DNA from: Albibacterium sp035514885
GTDB lineage: Bacteria; Bacteroidota; Bacteroidia; Sphingobacteriales; Sphingobacteriaceae
Direction of reading: 5' to 3'
NCBI RefSeq assembly: GCF_035514885.1
Contig: NZ_DATJCH010000024.1
Span: forward strand, 310,001 to 374,000
Length of the DNA stretch: 64,000 nt
Part shown: positions 25,773-35,152 of the stretch, piece after piece
How positions within the stretch are numbered: position 1 is the first letter of the stretch
How the letters are laid out: each line of letters starts with the position of its first letter
Notes under the pieces: model-generated
Seen by the model: the letters and a program-made list of their open reading frames with translations, nothing else
Told to the model about the DNA's origin: nothing
Database searches by the model: none
Made by a program: the position numbers and the translations under genes

Positions 25773-26525
25773 TTAAACAGTATGGTTATATTTTTCGATC
25801 CTGAAATTGTTATAACCACTATTGATTTGAATGTTGATGAGTTGTTGTTGCAGCATTTCCAAGATTGCCAGGAAATTATAAACAAATTGCACCTTATCTT
25901 TTGAGTTTTTCAGGATGGTTTGAAAATCCAGTTGTTCATTTACTTCTAATAAGGAAGCAATTACCTTTCTTTGTTCTTCAATGGTATAAGGGTATTGTTC
26001 TATTCGGTGCTTAATTTCCTGCGTACGATTGGTATGATTTTTTATCGCTTTATCATAAACTTGCATGAGTTTATAGAGGTCGAAAGATTCGAGTTCTTCG
26101 TTGTATTCATTGCTTTGAGCAGCTAAATTGAGATCGTATGCAATATTTCTGCGTTTCTCAAGTAGACTACGATCTGCTTCTAAAAGGCGTAATTCTTCAC
26201 AGGCAACTTTGAATTGCTTGTATGCTATTAGTTTTTGTATTAAATCTTCCTTTAAGTCTATTTCATTTTCCTCGTCATCCAGGCGGATACTCGGAAGTAA
26301 AGACTTGGCTTTGATTCGCATAAGGGTGGCAGCTACGAAAATAAATTCGCTGGCTATTTCCATATTCAAGGCTGCCATTTGTTGAATATAGAGTAAAAAA
26401 TCTTGTGTTATTTTGGCAATCGGGACATCCATAATGTCCAATTCATCCCGTTCAATGAAGAATAGCAGTAAATCAAATGGTCCCTCAAACTGAGGCAGAT
26501 TTATTTCAAAATTGCTAGTACTCAT
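25773..26525 (-). CDS. scpA: Segregation and condensation protein A
   Basis: A 250-residue kleisin subunit of the SMC-ScpAB condensin. The N-terminal block NFEINLPQFEGPFDLLLFFIERDELDIMDVPIAKIT is the hallmark, binding ScpB and the SMC neck; the middle VAATLMRIKAKSLLP is conserved. It loads SMC rings and aids chromosome segregation. scpB is not in this window. It is divergent from the cytochrome gene at 26618. Confidence 0.95.
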   Translation of the reverse strand: MSTSNFEINLPQFEGPFDLLLFFIERDELDIMDVPIAKITQDFLLYIQQMAALNMEIASEFIFVAATLMRIKAKSLLPSIRLDDEENEIDLKEDLIQKLIAYKQFKVACEELRLLEADRSLLEKRRNIAYDLNLAAQSNEYNEELESFDLYKLMQVYDKAIKNHTNRTQEIKHRIEQYPYTIEEQRKVIASLLEVNEQLDFQTILKNSKDKVQFVYNFLAILEMLQQQLINIQINSGYNNFRIEKYNHTV

Positions 26526-26617
26526 AACCTCTTGGGATGCTTTTTATAAAAGTATTGAAAACTTCACAAGTTATTTATTAATTTGGAACCTTCGAAATTA
26601 AATTATAATCATTTATT

Positions 26618-29266
26618 ATGTTCAAAATCCAATTTATACTGCTGTACGCTTTTATAACTTTTTTTAGTTTCTGGTTAAACCTGGAACGTCCTGTTGTTTC
26701 CGAGGGGCTGAAAGTACAAAACACCGATACCTTAAAAGGTGTTGCCTGGCCAGATGAATTTAATCTTACTATGTTTTCTGGTTCGGATCTCACACCCAGC
26801 CCTGCTTGTCTCGCAGTAGCAGCCACAGGAGAGGTATTTGTTGGTGTTGATAAAATGGGTTCTTTAGGTAAGACACCCGGTAATGGAAGTATTGTCAGAC
26901 TTGTGGATAGTGATCATGATGGGAAGGTCGATTCACATACTGAGTTTGTGAAGGTTAATAATCCGCGTGGAATTATCGCAATGGGCGATCAGGTATTTGT
27001 TCTTCATGCTATTTTCTCTGAAGATACTGGAAAAGCCACTGGAATGAACCTGGTAGTTTTTGAAGACAAGGATCATGATGGAGTAGCAGATGGTCCGTCC
27101 AAACCATTGATCGAAAACATCAGTTCCACTAAATTTATAGTAGACCGAGGTGTTGATCATGCAACAAATGGTATCAGAATGGGTATCGATGGTTGGATTT
27201 ACGTTACTATTGGTGATTTCGGTTTTCATAATGCTGTTGACCGGGAAGGCACTAAGCTGACCATGCAGGGTGGTGGTATTGTGCGTGTCAGACCTGATGG
27301 AACAGAAATGGAAATATATACCCATGGTACGCGCAATATTTATGACGTAGCTATTGACCCCTATATGAATATTTTTACACGCGATAACACCAATGATGGT
27401 GGTGGCTGGAATATTCGTTTTAGCCATCAAATTCAATCGGGAGAGTACGGTTATCCGCTTTTATTTAAAAATTTTACAGAAGAAATCCTTCCTGGCTTGG
27501 TTGATCTTGGTGGTGGATCTGGAACCGGTTCTTTATTCATGGATGAACCTACTTGGCCTGCAAAATATAACCAGGTTCCGATGATGGCTGATTGGGGAAA
27601 CAGCAAGCTTTATATCCATCGTGTGACTCCGGATGGAGCGAGTTTTACACAAGCAGAGGAGGAATTTATAAAGTTACCACAAATTACAGATTTGGATGTT
27701 GATGGCTCAGGTACTTTGTATCTATCAGCTTGGGATGGTGCTGGTTATTCTGGAAGTCCGGATAAAGGCTATGTTGTGCGTGTAGTACCTAAAGACTGGA
27801 AGTACAAAGCTTTTCCGGATATTAGAAAATCATCGGTAAAAGAATTGACCGCCTTGTTGAAGTCAGCGAGTAGCGTTGCTCGCTTAAATGCTCAGCAAGA
27901 GTTACTAAATCGTTTTCCTAAAGAAGCAAAAAAGATTGCTTGGGATATTGCTGTTGATAAAAGCCTGCCATTATACAGTCGTGTAGCAGGTATTTTTACC
28001 TATACACAAGCAGCAGGAGAGAGTGGCACAAATAATCTACTTAAACTAGTATCTGATAAAGATGTAAAAGAGTTTGCACTTCGCGCTCTTGCTGATCGCA
28101 AAACGGCTAGTGAGAAGGTGCCTATCAATCCTTTTATTGAAGCATTAGCAGATCAGTCGCCACGAGTTCAAGCAGCGGCGATTGTAGGTTTAGGCCGTTT
28201 AGGTCGTCCGGAAGCAATCAGTCATCTTTTAGGAATTGAGGTTCCTGCCTCATTTGTTGCTCCTCCGAAAAACATGGAAGGCCCGCATGCAACGCCAAAC
28301 TCTGAGATTATCCCGGCCCATTTAGCTGTGCAGGCATTAGTAAAACTGAATGCTGTTGAAGCATGTGTTGCAGCTATTGGTACTGAGAATTCTACAATTG
28401 CATTATGGGCTTTGCGTTATATGCACGATCCGAAAGCTGTTGACGGTTTGATAGCTGCTTATGAAAAGACGAATGATGAAGGGTTGAAAAAGCAAATTAT
28501 TACTACGCTTGCACGTTTGGATAAGAAGGAAGCTCCTTATGAAGGTTTAACTTGGTGGAATACAAGACCAGATGGACACGGTCCTTACTATAAAGCAATT
28601 GATTGGGAATCAACTCCAAAAATTAATCAGTTCCTTATTTCAGAAAGAAACAAGAGCCAAGGTTCTGAGAAAGAGTTTTATGCTGATTTGAATGCTAAAT
28701 TTCAGTTGGGTATCAGCGAGTTTGGTGGCGGAGAGGAGCGTTTAGCCGGAAATAAGGATGAAGTTATCGTTGATTTGGAATCAATAAAAAACAAGAAAGG
28801 CCAGATTGGAGAAACCTCTATTGAGAATGTGTTGCTTGCTATTCAGGATATAAAAGGTGATCCGACGAAGGGTACGGCTATTTTTATGCAACAGGGATGT
28901 GTTGCTTGTCATAGTATTAATAAAGGTGATCCATTGAAAGGACCATTTATGGGTCAGATAGGTTCCATCATGAACCGTGAGCAGATTGCTGAATCGATCC
29001 TTAAGCCAAATGCTTCTATTTCTCAAGGTTTTGCGACTGTATTGATTGTTACAAAATCGAACGACAGTTATATGGGTTTTGTTACTTCAGAAAGTGCTAA
29101 CACGATTGTTTTAAGAGATATCACCGGACATGTTTCAACAATAAAAACTTCGGATATTGCTTCGCGGGAAGAAATGGAAATGTCTATGATGCCAAGTGGT
29201 TTAGCAAACTCATTATCGATTGAAGAATTCGCTTCGCTGGTTACTTATTTATCAGAACAGAAATAA
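26618..29266 (+). CDS. Secreted beta-propeller/HEAT/cytochrome c protein (PVC-type membrane-bound dehydrogenase)
   Basis: An 882-residue exported protein. An N-terminal hydrophobic segment (4-22) is a signal peptide or anchor. Residues about 40-400 resemble the sorbosone/glucose dehydrogenase-like propeller of the 'putative membrane-bound dehydrogenase' family (GNGSIVRLVDSDHDGKVD, RGVDHATNGIRMGIDGWIYV, HGTRNIYDVAIDP). Residues about 430-640 are HEAT-like repeats. The C terminus is a c-type cytochrome with haem motif CVACH (761-765) and distal Met candidates near the end. It probably oxidises a sugar or aldehyde in the periplasm and passes electrons to its own haem. It is monocistronic, with no obvious partner. 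Confidence 0.85.
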   Translation: MFKIQFILLYAFITFFSFWLNLERPVVSEGLKVQNTDTLKGVAWPDEFNLTMFSGSDLTPSPACLAVAATGEVFVGVDKMGSLGKTPGNGSIVRLVDSDHDGKVDSHTEFVKVNNPRGIIAMGDQVFVLHAIFSEDTGKATGMNLVVFEDKDHDGVADGPSKPLIENISSTKFIVDRGVDHATNGIRMGIDGWIYVTIGDFGFHNAVDREGTKLTMQGGGIVRVRPDGTEMEIYTHGTRNIYDVAIDPYMNIFTRDNTNDGGGWNIRFSHQIQSGEYGYPLLFKNFTEEILPGLVDLGGGSGTGSLFMDEPTWPAKYNQVPMMADWGNSKLYIHRVTPDGASFTQAEEEFIKLPQITDLDVDGSGTLYLSAWDGAGYSGSPDKGYVVRVVPKDWKYKAFPDIRKSSVKELTALLKSASSVARLNAQQELLNRFPKEAKKIAWDIAVDKSLPLYSRVAGIFTYTQAAGESGTNNLLKLVSDKDVKEFALRALADRKTASEKVPINPFIEALADQSPRVQAAAIVGLGRLGRPEAISHLLGIEVPASFVAPPKNMEGPHATPNSEIIPAHLAVQALVKLNAVEACVAAIGTENSTIALWALRYMHDPKAVDGLIAAYEKTNDEGLKKQIITTLARLDKKEAPYEGLTWWNTRPDGHGPYYKAIDWESTPKINQFLISERNKSQGSEKEFYADLNAKFQLGISEFGGGEERLAGNKDEVIVDLESIKNKKGQIGETSIENVLLAIQDIKGDPTKGTAIFMQQGCVACHSINKGDPLKGPFMGQIGSIMNREQIAESILKPNASISQGFATVLIVTKSNDSYMGFVTSESANTIVLRDITGHVSTIKTSDIASREEMEMSMMPSGLANSLSIEEFASLVTYLSEQK

Positions 29267-29405
29267 ATCAAGGTTGATAATCTGTGCCCGGTATATTATT
29301 TAATAGCAGAACCTTTGTATTAAGCTCGGGGAAGGCTAGTCAAAATAGGATGTTTTAAATATTATACCGTAATTTGTACAAGTTTTGAAGAGGACCTTAT
29401 TGGAT

Positions 29406-31334
29406 ATGGATTTTGAACCGGGAGAGTTATTAAAGCACATTAATAGCCCCGCTGACATAAAGAAGCTTAAAGAATCTGACTTAGAGCAGCTAAGCAAGGA
29501 GTTGCGTCAATATATAATTGATGTAGTATCCGTGTATGGCGGTCATTTTGGAGCGAGCTTAGGCGTGGTTGAATTAACAGTAGCTTTACATTATGTACTT
29601 AAAACACCCTACGATCAACTAGTTTGGGATGTCGGTCATCAAGCCTATGGACATAAGATTCTTACCGGTAGGCGCGATTCTTTTTATACCAATAGAACTC
29701 ATCATGGCATTAGTGGTTTTCCGAGACGTTCTGAGAGCGAATATGATACCTTTGGGGTAGGACATTCCTCTACTTCTATATCTGCAGCTTTGGGTATGGC
29801 GGTTGCTTCTGTTTACAAGGGTGAAACCGACCGTCAGCATGTAGCTGTCATTGGTGATGGTGCGATGACTGCCGGTATGGCTTTTGAGGCATTGAACCAT
29901 GGAGGTATTGCTAATTCAAATTTATTAGTGATATTAAATGATAATTGCATGTCGATTGACCCTAATGTTGGGGCATTGAAAGAATATTTGACACAGATAT
30001 CCACTTCGAGGTCATATAATCGTTTCCGGGATGATATTGGGTATGTGTTGGGAAAGATATCTGAACTAGGGCCAGATGCTTTGGGAACAGTTAAGAAGAT
30101 TGAGAAGAGCATTAAAGGTACTTTGCTTAAAAACAGCAATCTTTTTGAGGCCTTGAAGTTTCGTTATTTTGGACCCGTTGACGGGCATGACGTGAAGCGC
30201 TTGGTGAAAACGCTTGAAGATTTGAAGACCATTCCGGGTCCTAAATTATTACATGTAATTACTACGAAAGGCAAAGGTTATGCTTTAGCCGAGAAGGATC
30301 AAACCAAGTGGCATGCACCGGGTTTGTTTGATAAAATAACGGGCGAGATTAAAAAATCTAGTTCGACTACTCCTACTCCACCTAAATATCAGGATGTTTT
30401 TGGACTTACTTTGGTGGAATTAGCAGAAAAGAATAAAAAAATAATGGGTATTACCCCAGCGATGCCATCAGGCTCTTCATTAAATATTATGATGAAGGCT
30501 ATGCCTGACCGGGCTTTTGATGTGGGTATTGCTGAACAGCATGCCGTTACTTTTTCAGCCGGTTTGGCTACACAAGATCTGATTCCATTTTGCACGATCT
30601 ATTCTAGTTTTATGCAAAGAGCATACGATCAGGTGATTCACGACGTGGCTCTGCAAAATCTGAATGTGGTTTTTTGTTTAGATCGCGCCGGTGTGGTAGG
30701 TGCTGATGGTGCAACGCATCATGGGGCTTATGATTTGGCATTTATGCGTTGTATTCCAAATATGGTAGTTTCTGCACCGATGAATGAAGAGGAGCTGCGG
30801 AATCTGATGTTTACTGCACAGCAGGATAATATGGGGCCATTTGCTATTCGCTATCCGCGTGGAAAAGGTGTAATGGTAGACTGGCGCAGGCCGATGAAAG
30901 CTATTGAGGTCGGGAAGGGAAGAAAGATTTGTGATGGGGAAGATCTTGCCATTCTTACTATCGGACATATTGGTAATGAAGCTGTCAAAGCTTGTCGGAT
31001 AGTGAATGAACAAGGAATATATCCTGCTCATTATGACTTGCGATTTGTTAAGCCGCTGGATGAGCAATTGCTCCATGAAGTGTTTAAAAAGTTTAAGAAG
31101 ATTATTACCGTTGAAGATGGTACAATAGAGGGAGGAATGGGCAGTGCTGTACTGGAGTTTATGGCTGACCATAATTATTCAAGTCAGATTGTCCGTTTAG
31201 GAATTCCTAATATAATAGTAGAGCATGGTGAGCAGCATGAGCTGTGGGCAGAGAGTGGGTATGACGCTGACTCCATTGTGACGGAAATTAAGCGTTTAGC
31301 AGTTAGCAGAAAGACTAACACATTGGCTGGTTAG
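29406..31334 (+). CDS. dxs: 1-deoxy-D-xylulose-5-phosphate synthase
   Basis: A 642-residue thiamine-diphosphate enzyme, first step of the MEP isoprenoid pathway (pyruvate plus glyceraldehyde 3-phosphate). The ATG at 29406 (MDFEPGELLKHINSPADIKKL) matches the usual N terminus of Bacteroidota Dxs better than the TTG at 29385. Motifs: HGISGFPRRSESEYD, thiamine-binding GDGAMTAGMAFEALNHGG with LNDN, PVDGHD, and the C-terminal transketolase domain with GIAEQHAVTFSAGLA. Followed closely by aspS (29 bases). Confidence 0.97.
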   Translation: MDFEPGELLKHINSPADIKKLKESDLEQLSKELRQYIIDVVSVYGGHFGASLGVVELTVALHYVLKTPYDQLVWDVGHQAYGHKILTGRRDSFYTNRTHHGISGFPRRSESEYDTFGVGHSSTSISAALGMAVASVYKGETDRQHVAVIGDGAMTAGMAFEALNHGGIANSNLLVILNDNCMSIDPNVGALKEYLTQISTSRSYNRFRDDIGYVLGKISELGPDALGTVKKIEKSIKGTLLKNSNLFEALKFRYFGPVDGHDVKRLVKTLEDLKTIPGPKLLHVITTKGKGYALAEKDQTKWHAPGLFDKITGEIKKSSSTTPTPPKYQDVFGLTLVELAEKNKKIMGITPAMPSGSSLNIMMKAMPDRAFDVGIAEQHAVTFSAGLATQDLIPFCTIYSSFMQRAYDQVIHDVALQNLNVVFCLDRAGVVGADGATHHGAYDLAFMRCIPNMVVSAPMNEEELRNLMFTAQQDNMGPFAIRYPRGKGVMVDWRRPMKAIEVGKGRKICDGEDLAILTIGHIGNEAVKACRIVNEQGIYPAHYDLRFVKPLDEQLLHEVFKKFKKIITVEDGTIEGGMGSAVLEFMADHNYSSQIVRLGIPNIIVEHGEQHELWAESGYDADSIVTEIKRLAVSRKTNTLAG

Positions 31335-31363
31335 CTCTTCAAGATAAGATATACAAAATTTAT

Positions 31364-33115
31364 ATGCTCAGAACACATACATGCGGTGAATTATCGCTTG
31401 CCGATTTAGGAAAAGAAGTAAAACTTTGTGGTTGGGTTCAAAAATCACGTGATCTTGGAGGGATGACCTTCATAGATATGCGTGACCGTTTTGGGATTAC
31501 ACAATTAACATTTAATTCAGATGATGATCCTGCTTTACGGGCAAATGCACGTGAGCTGGGTCGCGAATATGTTATACAGGTTTCGGGTACGGTTATAGAA
31601 AGAGCGAGTAAAAACCTGAAAATGGCTACGGGTGAAATAGAAATTAAGGTTTCGCAGCTTGATGTTTTAAATTCAGCTAAACTACCTCCTTTCTTAATTG
31701 AAGATGAAACGGATGGTGGAGAAGATATTCGCTTGAAGTATCGATACCTTGATTTACGTCGTAATCCTGTTCGTAATAACTTGATTCTTCGCCATACAAT
31801 GGCTCAAGAGATCCGTAAGTATTTAGATACTGAGAATTTTATAGAAGTAGAAACACCGGTTTTAATTAAATCGACTCCCGAAGGTGCAAGAGATTTCGTG
31901 GTTCCAAGCCGCATGAATCCGGGTGAGTTCTACGCATTGCCTCAATCGCCGCAAACTTTTAAGCAGTTATTGATGATATCCGGCTTTGATCGTTATTTCC
32001 AGATTGTAAAGTGTTTCCGTGATGAAGATTTACGTGCCGACAGGCAGCCGGAGTTTACTCAGATTGACTGTGAGTTAACGTTTGTTGAACAGGAAGATAT
32101 TCTGAATATCTTTGAAGGCTTGGTAAGGCATTTATTTAAGAATATCAAGGGAGTTATTTTAAATGATTTTCCGAGAATGAATTATGCAGATGCTATGCGC
32201 TTGTATGGATCTGATAAGCCGGATATTCGTTTTGATATGAAGTTTGTTGAAATTAACGAACTTGTTCAGAAAAAGGGTTTCTCTGTTTTTGACAAAGCTG
32301 AATTGGTTGTTGCAATTAATGCTCAAGATTGTGCTGTTTATACAAGAAAGCAATTGGATGAGCTTACTGACTTTGTGAAAAAGCCACAGATAGGCGCGAC
32401 AGGATTGGTTTACATCCGTTATAATGTGGATGGCACCTTAAAGTCATCGGTTGATAAGTTCTATACGGAAGATCAGTTAAAAGCAATCGCCGATAAAATG
32501 GATTCTAAGCCTGGTGATTTGATTTTGATAATGGCTGGTTCGGTTGATAAAACCCGCAAGCAGCTAAGTGAATTGCGTTTAGAGATTGCGGACCGAAAAG
32601 GCCTGAAAAATAAAGAGACTTTTGCACCGCTATGGGTAACGGATTTTCCATTACTTGAATGGGATGAAGAGTCTAATCGCTATCATGCTATGCACCATCC
32701 TTTTACGGCTCCAAAGCCAGAGGATATGGCTAAGTTAGATACCGAACCTTTAAGTGTTCGGGCGAATGCCTACGATATGGTTATTAATGGAAGTGAAGTT
32801 GGAGGTGGATCTATCCGTATCTTTAATCAGGATGTACAGGCTAAGATGTTTGACCTATTAGGTTTTACTCCTGAAGAAGCAAAGAAACAATTTGGTTTCT
32901 TAATGGATGCCTTTACATACGGAGCCCCGCCACATGGTGGAATTGCTTTAGGTTTCGATCGTTTGGTTTCCATATTTGCAGGATTAGATTCCATTCGAGA
33001 TGTTATTGCTTTTCCTAAAAATAATGCAGGCAGGGATGTAATGATTGATTCACCCTCTTCAATTGATGAGAAGCAGTTGACCGAATTATCTATTCAGATT
33101 AAAAAGAAAGATTAA
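31364..33115 (+). CDS. aspS: Aspartyl-tRNA synthetase
   Basis: A 583-residue class IIb synthetase. The N-terminal OB fold binds the anticodon (VKLCGWVQKSRDLGGMTFIDMRDR); motif 2 is FRDEDLRADRQPEFTQIDCE; the bacterial GAD insertion spans about 290-420; motif 3 is GGIALGFDRLVSIFAG. It charges tRNA-Asp; whether it also charges tRNA-Asn cannot be read here, but glnS is present in the window for glutamine. Its stop abuts that of the convergent ssb gene. Confidence 0.98.
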   Translation: MLRTHTCGELSLADLGKEVKLCGWVQKSRDLGGMTFIDMRDRFGITQLTFNSDDDPALRANARELGREYVIQVSGTVIERASKNLKMATGEIEIKVSQLDVLNSAKLPPFLIEDETDGGEDIRLKYRYLDLRRNPVRNNLILRHTMAQEIRKYLDTENFIEVETPVLIKSTPEGARDFVVPSRMNPGEFYALPQSPQTFKQLLMISGFDRYFQIVKCFRDEDLRADRQPEFTQIDCELTFVEQEDILNIFEGLVRHLFKNIKGVILNDFPRMNYADAMRLYGSDKPDIRFDMKFVEINELVQKKGFSVFDKAELVVAINAQDCAVYTRKQLDELTDFVKKPQIGATGLVYIRYNVDGTLKSSVDKFYTEDQLKAIADKMDSKPGDLILIMAGSVDKTRKQLSELRLEIADRKGLKNKETFAPLWVTDFPLLEWDEESNRYHAMHHPFTAPKPEDMAKLDTEPLSVRANAYDMVINGSEVGGGSIRIFNQDVQAKMFDLLGFTPEEAKKQFGFLMDAFTYGAPPHGGIALGFDRLVSIFAGLDSIRDVIAFPKNNAGRDVMIDSPSSIDEKQLTELSIQIKKKD

Positions 33116-33541
33116 TTAGAAGGGTAGATCATCCTCTTCATCTTGATTTTCTTTAAAATTAACAGGGTTCTCATTTTCGAATGCGCCAGGTGTGCCGGTA
33201 GATTCAAAATCACTCTTACGTCCTAACATGGTGAAGTTATCGGCTACAATCTCGGTTGTATAACGTTTTACGTTTTCTTTATCTTCATAGGATCGCGTAC
33301 GTATCTTACCCTCGATATATACTAATTTTCCTTTGTGAAGAAACTTCTCAGCTATTTCAGCTAGGCCGCGCCACATCACGATGTTGTGCCATTCGGTTTG
33401 TTCGATTCTTTTTCCGTCCTTATTATAGGTTTCTGAAGTTGCAAGCGGAAAGCTTGCTACGGTTACGTTATTATCCAAGTGGCGAACTTCCGGATCTTTA
33501 CCTAGGTGCCCTACTAATATAACTTTGTTAATTCCCGACAT
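33116..33541 (-). CDS. ssb: Single-stranded DNA-binding protein
   Basis: A 141-residue SSB: OB fold from INKVILVGHLGKDPEVRHLDN through TEWHNIVMWRGLAEIAEKFLHKGKLVYIEGKIRTRSY, then a short linker and the acidic tip DEEDDLPF, the docking peptide for repair and replication partners. Located 6 bases after mutY on the same strand, so co-transcription is likely. Bacteroidota often have more than one SSB; this short one may be the housekeeping copy or a repair copy. Confidence 0.95.
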   Translation of the reverse strand: MSGINKVILVGHLGKDPEVRHLDNNVTVASFPLATSETYNKDGKRIEQTEWHNIVMWRGLAEIAEKFLHKGKLVYIEGKIRTRSYEDKENVKRYTTEIVADNFTMLGRKSDFESTGTPGAFENENPVNFKENQDEEDDLPF

Positions 33542-33547
33542 ATCAAA

Positions 33548-34597
33548 TTAATTAAAATACACATCCATAAAAGAAAACATAAGCTTTGACTTAGCTAATT
33601 TATCTAAATCTTTTATCAATACATAATCCCAATCTTTATTTTTGAATACATTCTCCTTGATATTGGTAATTTCAAAAAAGCGTGCGTAGATATTCTGATG
33701 GCTTAAAATGTGTTTTGTAATTGCACTGCTGTAAATAATTTCTGCTTGTTTTCCGAAAAGTTTAATAAACTCCTCCGAAAGTTTTAATTCTTCGTCGCTC
33801 AAGAGAAAGGTACTTTCTATAAGAGGCAATTCAAACAATCCTTCCCAGATATCTCCTTTCTGTCTTCTCTGCATTAGAATCTTTTCCTCTTTTCGTAGTA
33901 CGAAGTAATTGAAATAACGGTTTCTACTTTTCCCTGCTTTGATTTTTATCGGTAGTTTGTTAACAAGGTTATTTTGATAGGCAAAACAGGATTGTTGTAG
34001 CGGGCAAGTTTCGCAATCCGGGTTTTGGGGCTTGCATTGTAATGCACCGAATTCCATCATCGCCTGGTTGTGGATACCGGGGTTTTCTTTGTCAAGTACA
34101 TCCTGAGCTAGAATGTTGAAGTCTTTTTTACCTTTGGTCGAGTTTATAGGTTCTTCGATTCCGAAGTGTCTGGCCAATACGCGGCTTACATTGCCATCGA
34201 CTACTGCCTTGGGTTCATTTATTGAGAAAGATGCAATTGCTGAAGCTGTATATTCGCCGATACCCGGTAGCTTAATTAATACCTGGTAGCGGGATGGAAA
34301 AATGCCACCATGCTCTTGCATAATTAGTTTTGCAGCTTTTAGCATATTTCTAGCACGAGAGTAATAACCAAGACCTTGCCAATGGCGTAGTATTTCTTCT
34401 TCAGGTGCTGAAGCGAAGGATTCTATATTGGGATAATGTTCTACGAATTTATAAAAATAGGGCATGCCTTGATTAACACGTGTTTGCTGTAAGATGATCT
34501 CGGATAGCCAGATTATATAAGGATCATGAGTTTCCCGCCAGGGAAGCTTGCGTTGATTTTTATAATACCATTGAATTATTTGTCGAGAGAAATACAT
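33548..34597 (-). CDS. mutY: A/G-specific adenine glycosylase
   Basis: A 349-residue base-excision glycosylase that removes adenine opposite 8-oxoguanine. The helix-hairpin-helix LIKLPGIGEYTASAIASF with its following Asp (AVVDGNVSRVLAR), the 4Fe-4S loop CETCPLQQSC, and a C-terminal MutT-like 8-oxoG recognition domain (about 225-349) are all present. The start MYFSRQIIQWYYKNQRKLPWRE is standard. Forms a two-gene unit with ssb. Confidence 0.97.
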   Translation of the reverse strand: MYFSRQIIQWYYKNQRKLPWRETHDPYIIWLSEIILQQTRVNQGMPYFYKFVEHYPNIESFASAPEEEILRHWQGLGYYSRARNMLKAAKLIMQEHGGIFPSRYQVLIKLPGIGEYTASAIASFSINEPKAVVDGNVSRVLARHFGIEEPINSTKGKKDFNILAQDVLDKENPGIHNQAMMEFGALQCKPQNPDCETCPLQQSCFAYQNNLVNKLPIKIKAGKSRNRYFNYFVLRKEEKILMQRRQKGDIWEGLFELPLIESTFLLSDEELKLSEEFIKLFGKQAEIIYSSAITKHILSHQNIYARFFEITNIKENVFKNKDWDYVLIKDLDKLAKSKLMFSFMDVYFN

Positions 34598-34750
34598 TTT
34601 GCAAGATTCGTAAATAAAATTAAAATAGCCTTAAATTTTTATTTTTAAACTTTGTGAATATCTTACATTAATAGAGATCTTTATCTAATATTTAGATTAG
34701 TTTTGCTTAACTATTGGTTAATAGCATGTTTGAGGAAAATATTTGTCTAT

Positions 34751-34788
34751 AATGATTTTGTTTAATCATTATAAAAGGATACTTTTGC
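34751..34788 (+). promoter_or_regulatory. HU gene promoter with overlapping dyad
   Basis: TTG (34758-34760), 19-base spacer, TACTTTTG (34780-34787) matches the Bacteroidota promoter closely; start site near 34793 with a leader of about 55 bases. A dyad AATGATT (34751-34757) / AATCATT (34764-34770) covers the -33 box and may be a regulator site. The rest of the gap 34598-34750 is AT-rich with no further signal recognised. Confidence 0.7.
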
Positions 34789-34847
34789 GTCCCAATTCGT
34801 TTAAAGAAGCATATAATAAAAGCATATATAATAAATTAAATTAAAAC

Positions 34848-35138
34848 ATGACTAAAGCAGATATTATCACGGAGATATCCAACAAGACTGGATTAGAGAA
34901 GACGGATGTACAGGCTACTGTAGAAGCATTCTTCAAAGTGGTGAAGAACTCCATGATTGAGGGTGAGAATGTGTACGTTAGAGGATTTGGGAGTTTCGTT
35001 GTAAAGAAAAGAGCTCAGAAGACAGCTCGTAACATTTCTAAGAATACCGCAATTATTATTCCGGAGCACTTCGTTCCAAGTTTCAAACCTGCTAAAGTTT
35101 TCGTAGAAAAAGTTAAAGCGGGCAATAAGGCTAAATAA
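34848..35138 (+). CDS. HU/IHF-family DNA-binding protein
   Basis: A 96-residue nucleoid protein. The family signature GFGSFVVKKRAQKTARN-(I/P) arm region lies about 45-62, following the dimer core MTKADIITEISNKTGLEKTDVQATVEAFFKVV. The arm proline region reads IIPEHFVPSFKPAK. It bends DNA and shapes the chromosome; homodimer HU is more likely than IHF since no partner is present. Heads a unit with the TPR gene 14 bases downstream. Confidence 0.95.
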   Translation: MTKADIITEISNKTGLEKTDVQATVEAFFKVVKNSMIEGENVYVRGFGSFVVKKRAQKTARNISKNTAIIIPEHFVPSFKPAKVFVEKVKAGNKAK

Positions 35139-35152
35139 CAAACAATGGGATT

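Noticed and set aside
26933..27436. Minus-strand frame of 167 residues inside the cytochrome gene
   Set aside because: Antisense shadow of a conserved protein, no motif.
29385..29405. TTG start for dxs
   Set aside because: The ATG at 29406 matches known Dxs N termini; the seven residues before it have no support.
30678..31172. Minus-strand frame of 164 residues inside dxs
   Set aside because: Antisense shadow; the opposite strand carries conserved transketolase motifs.
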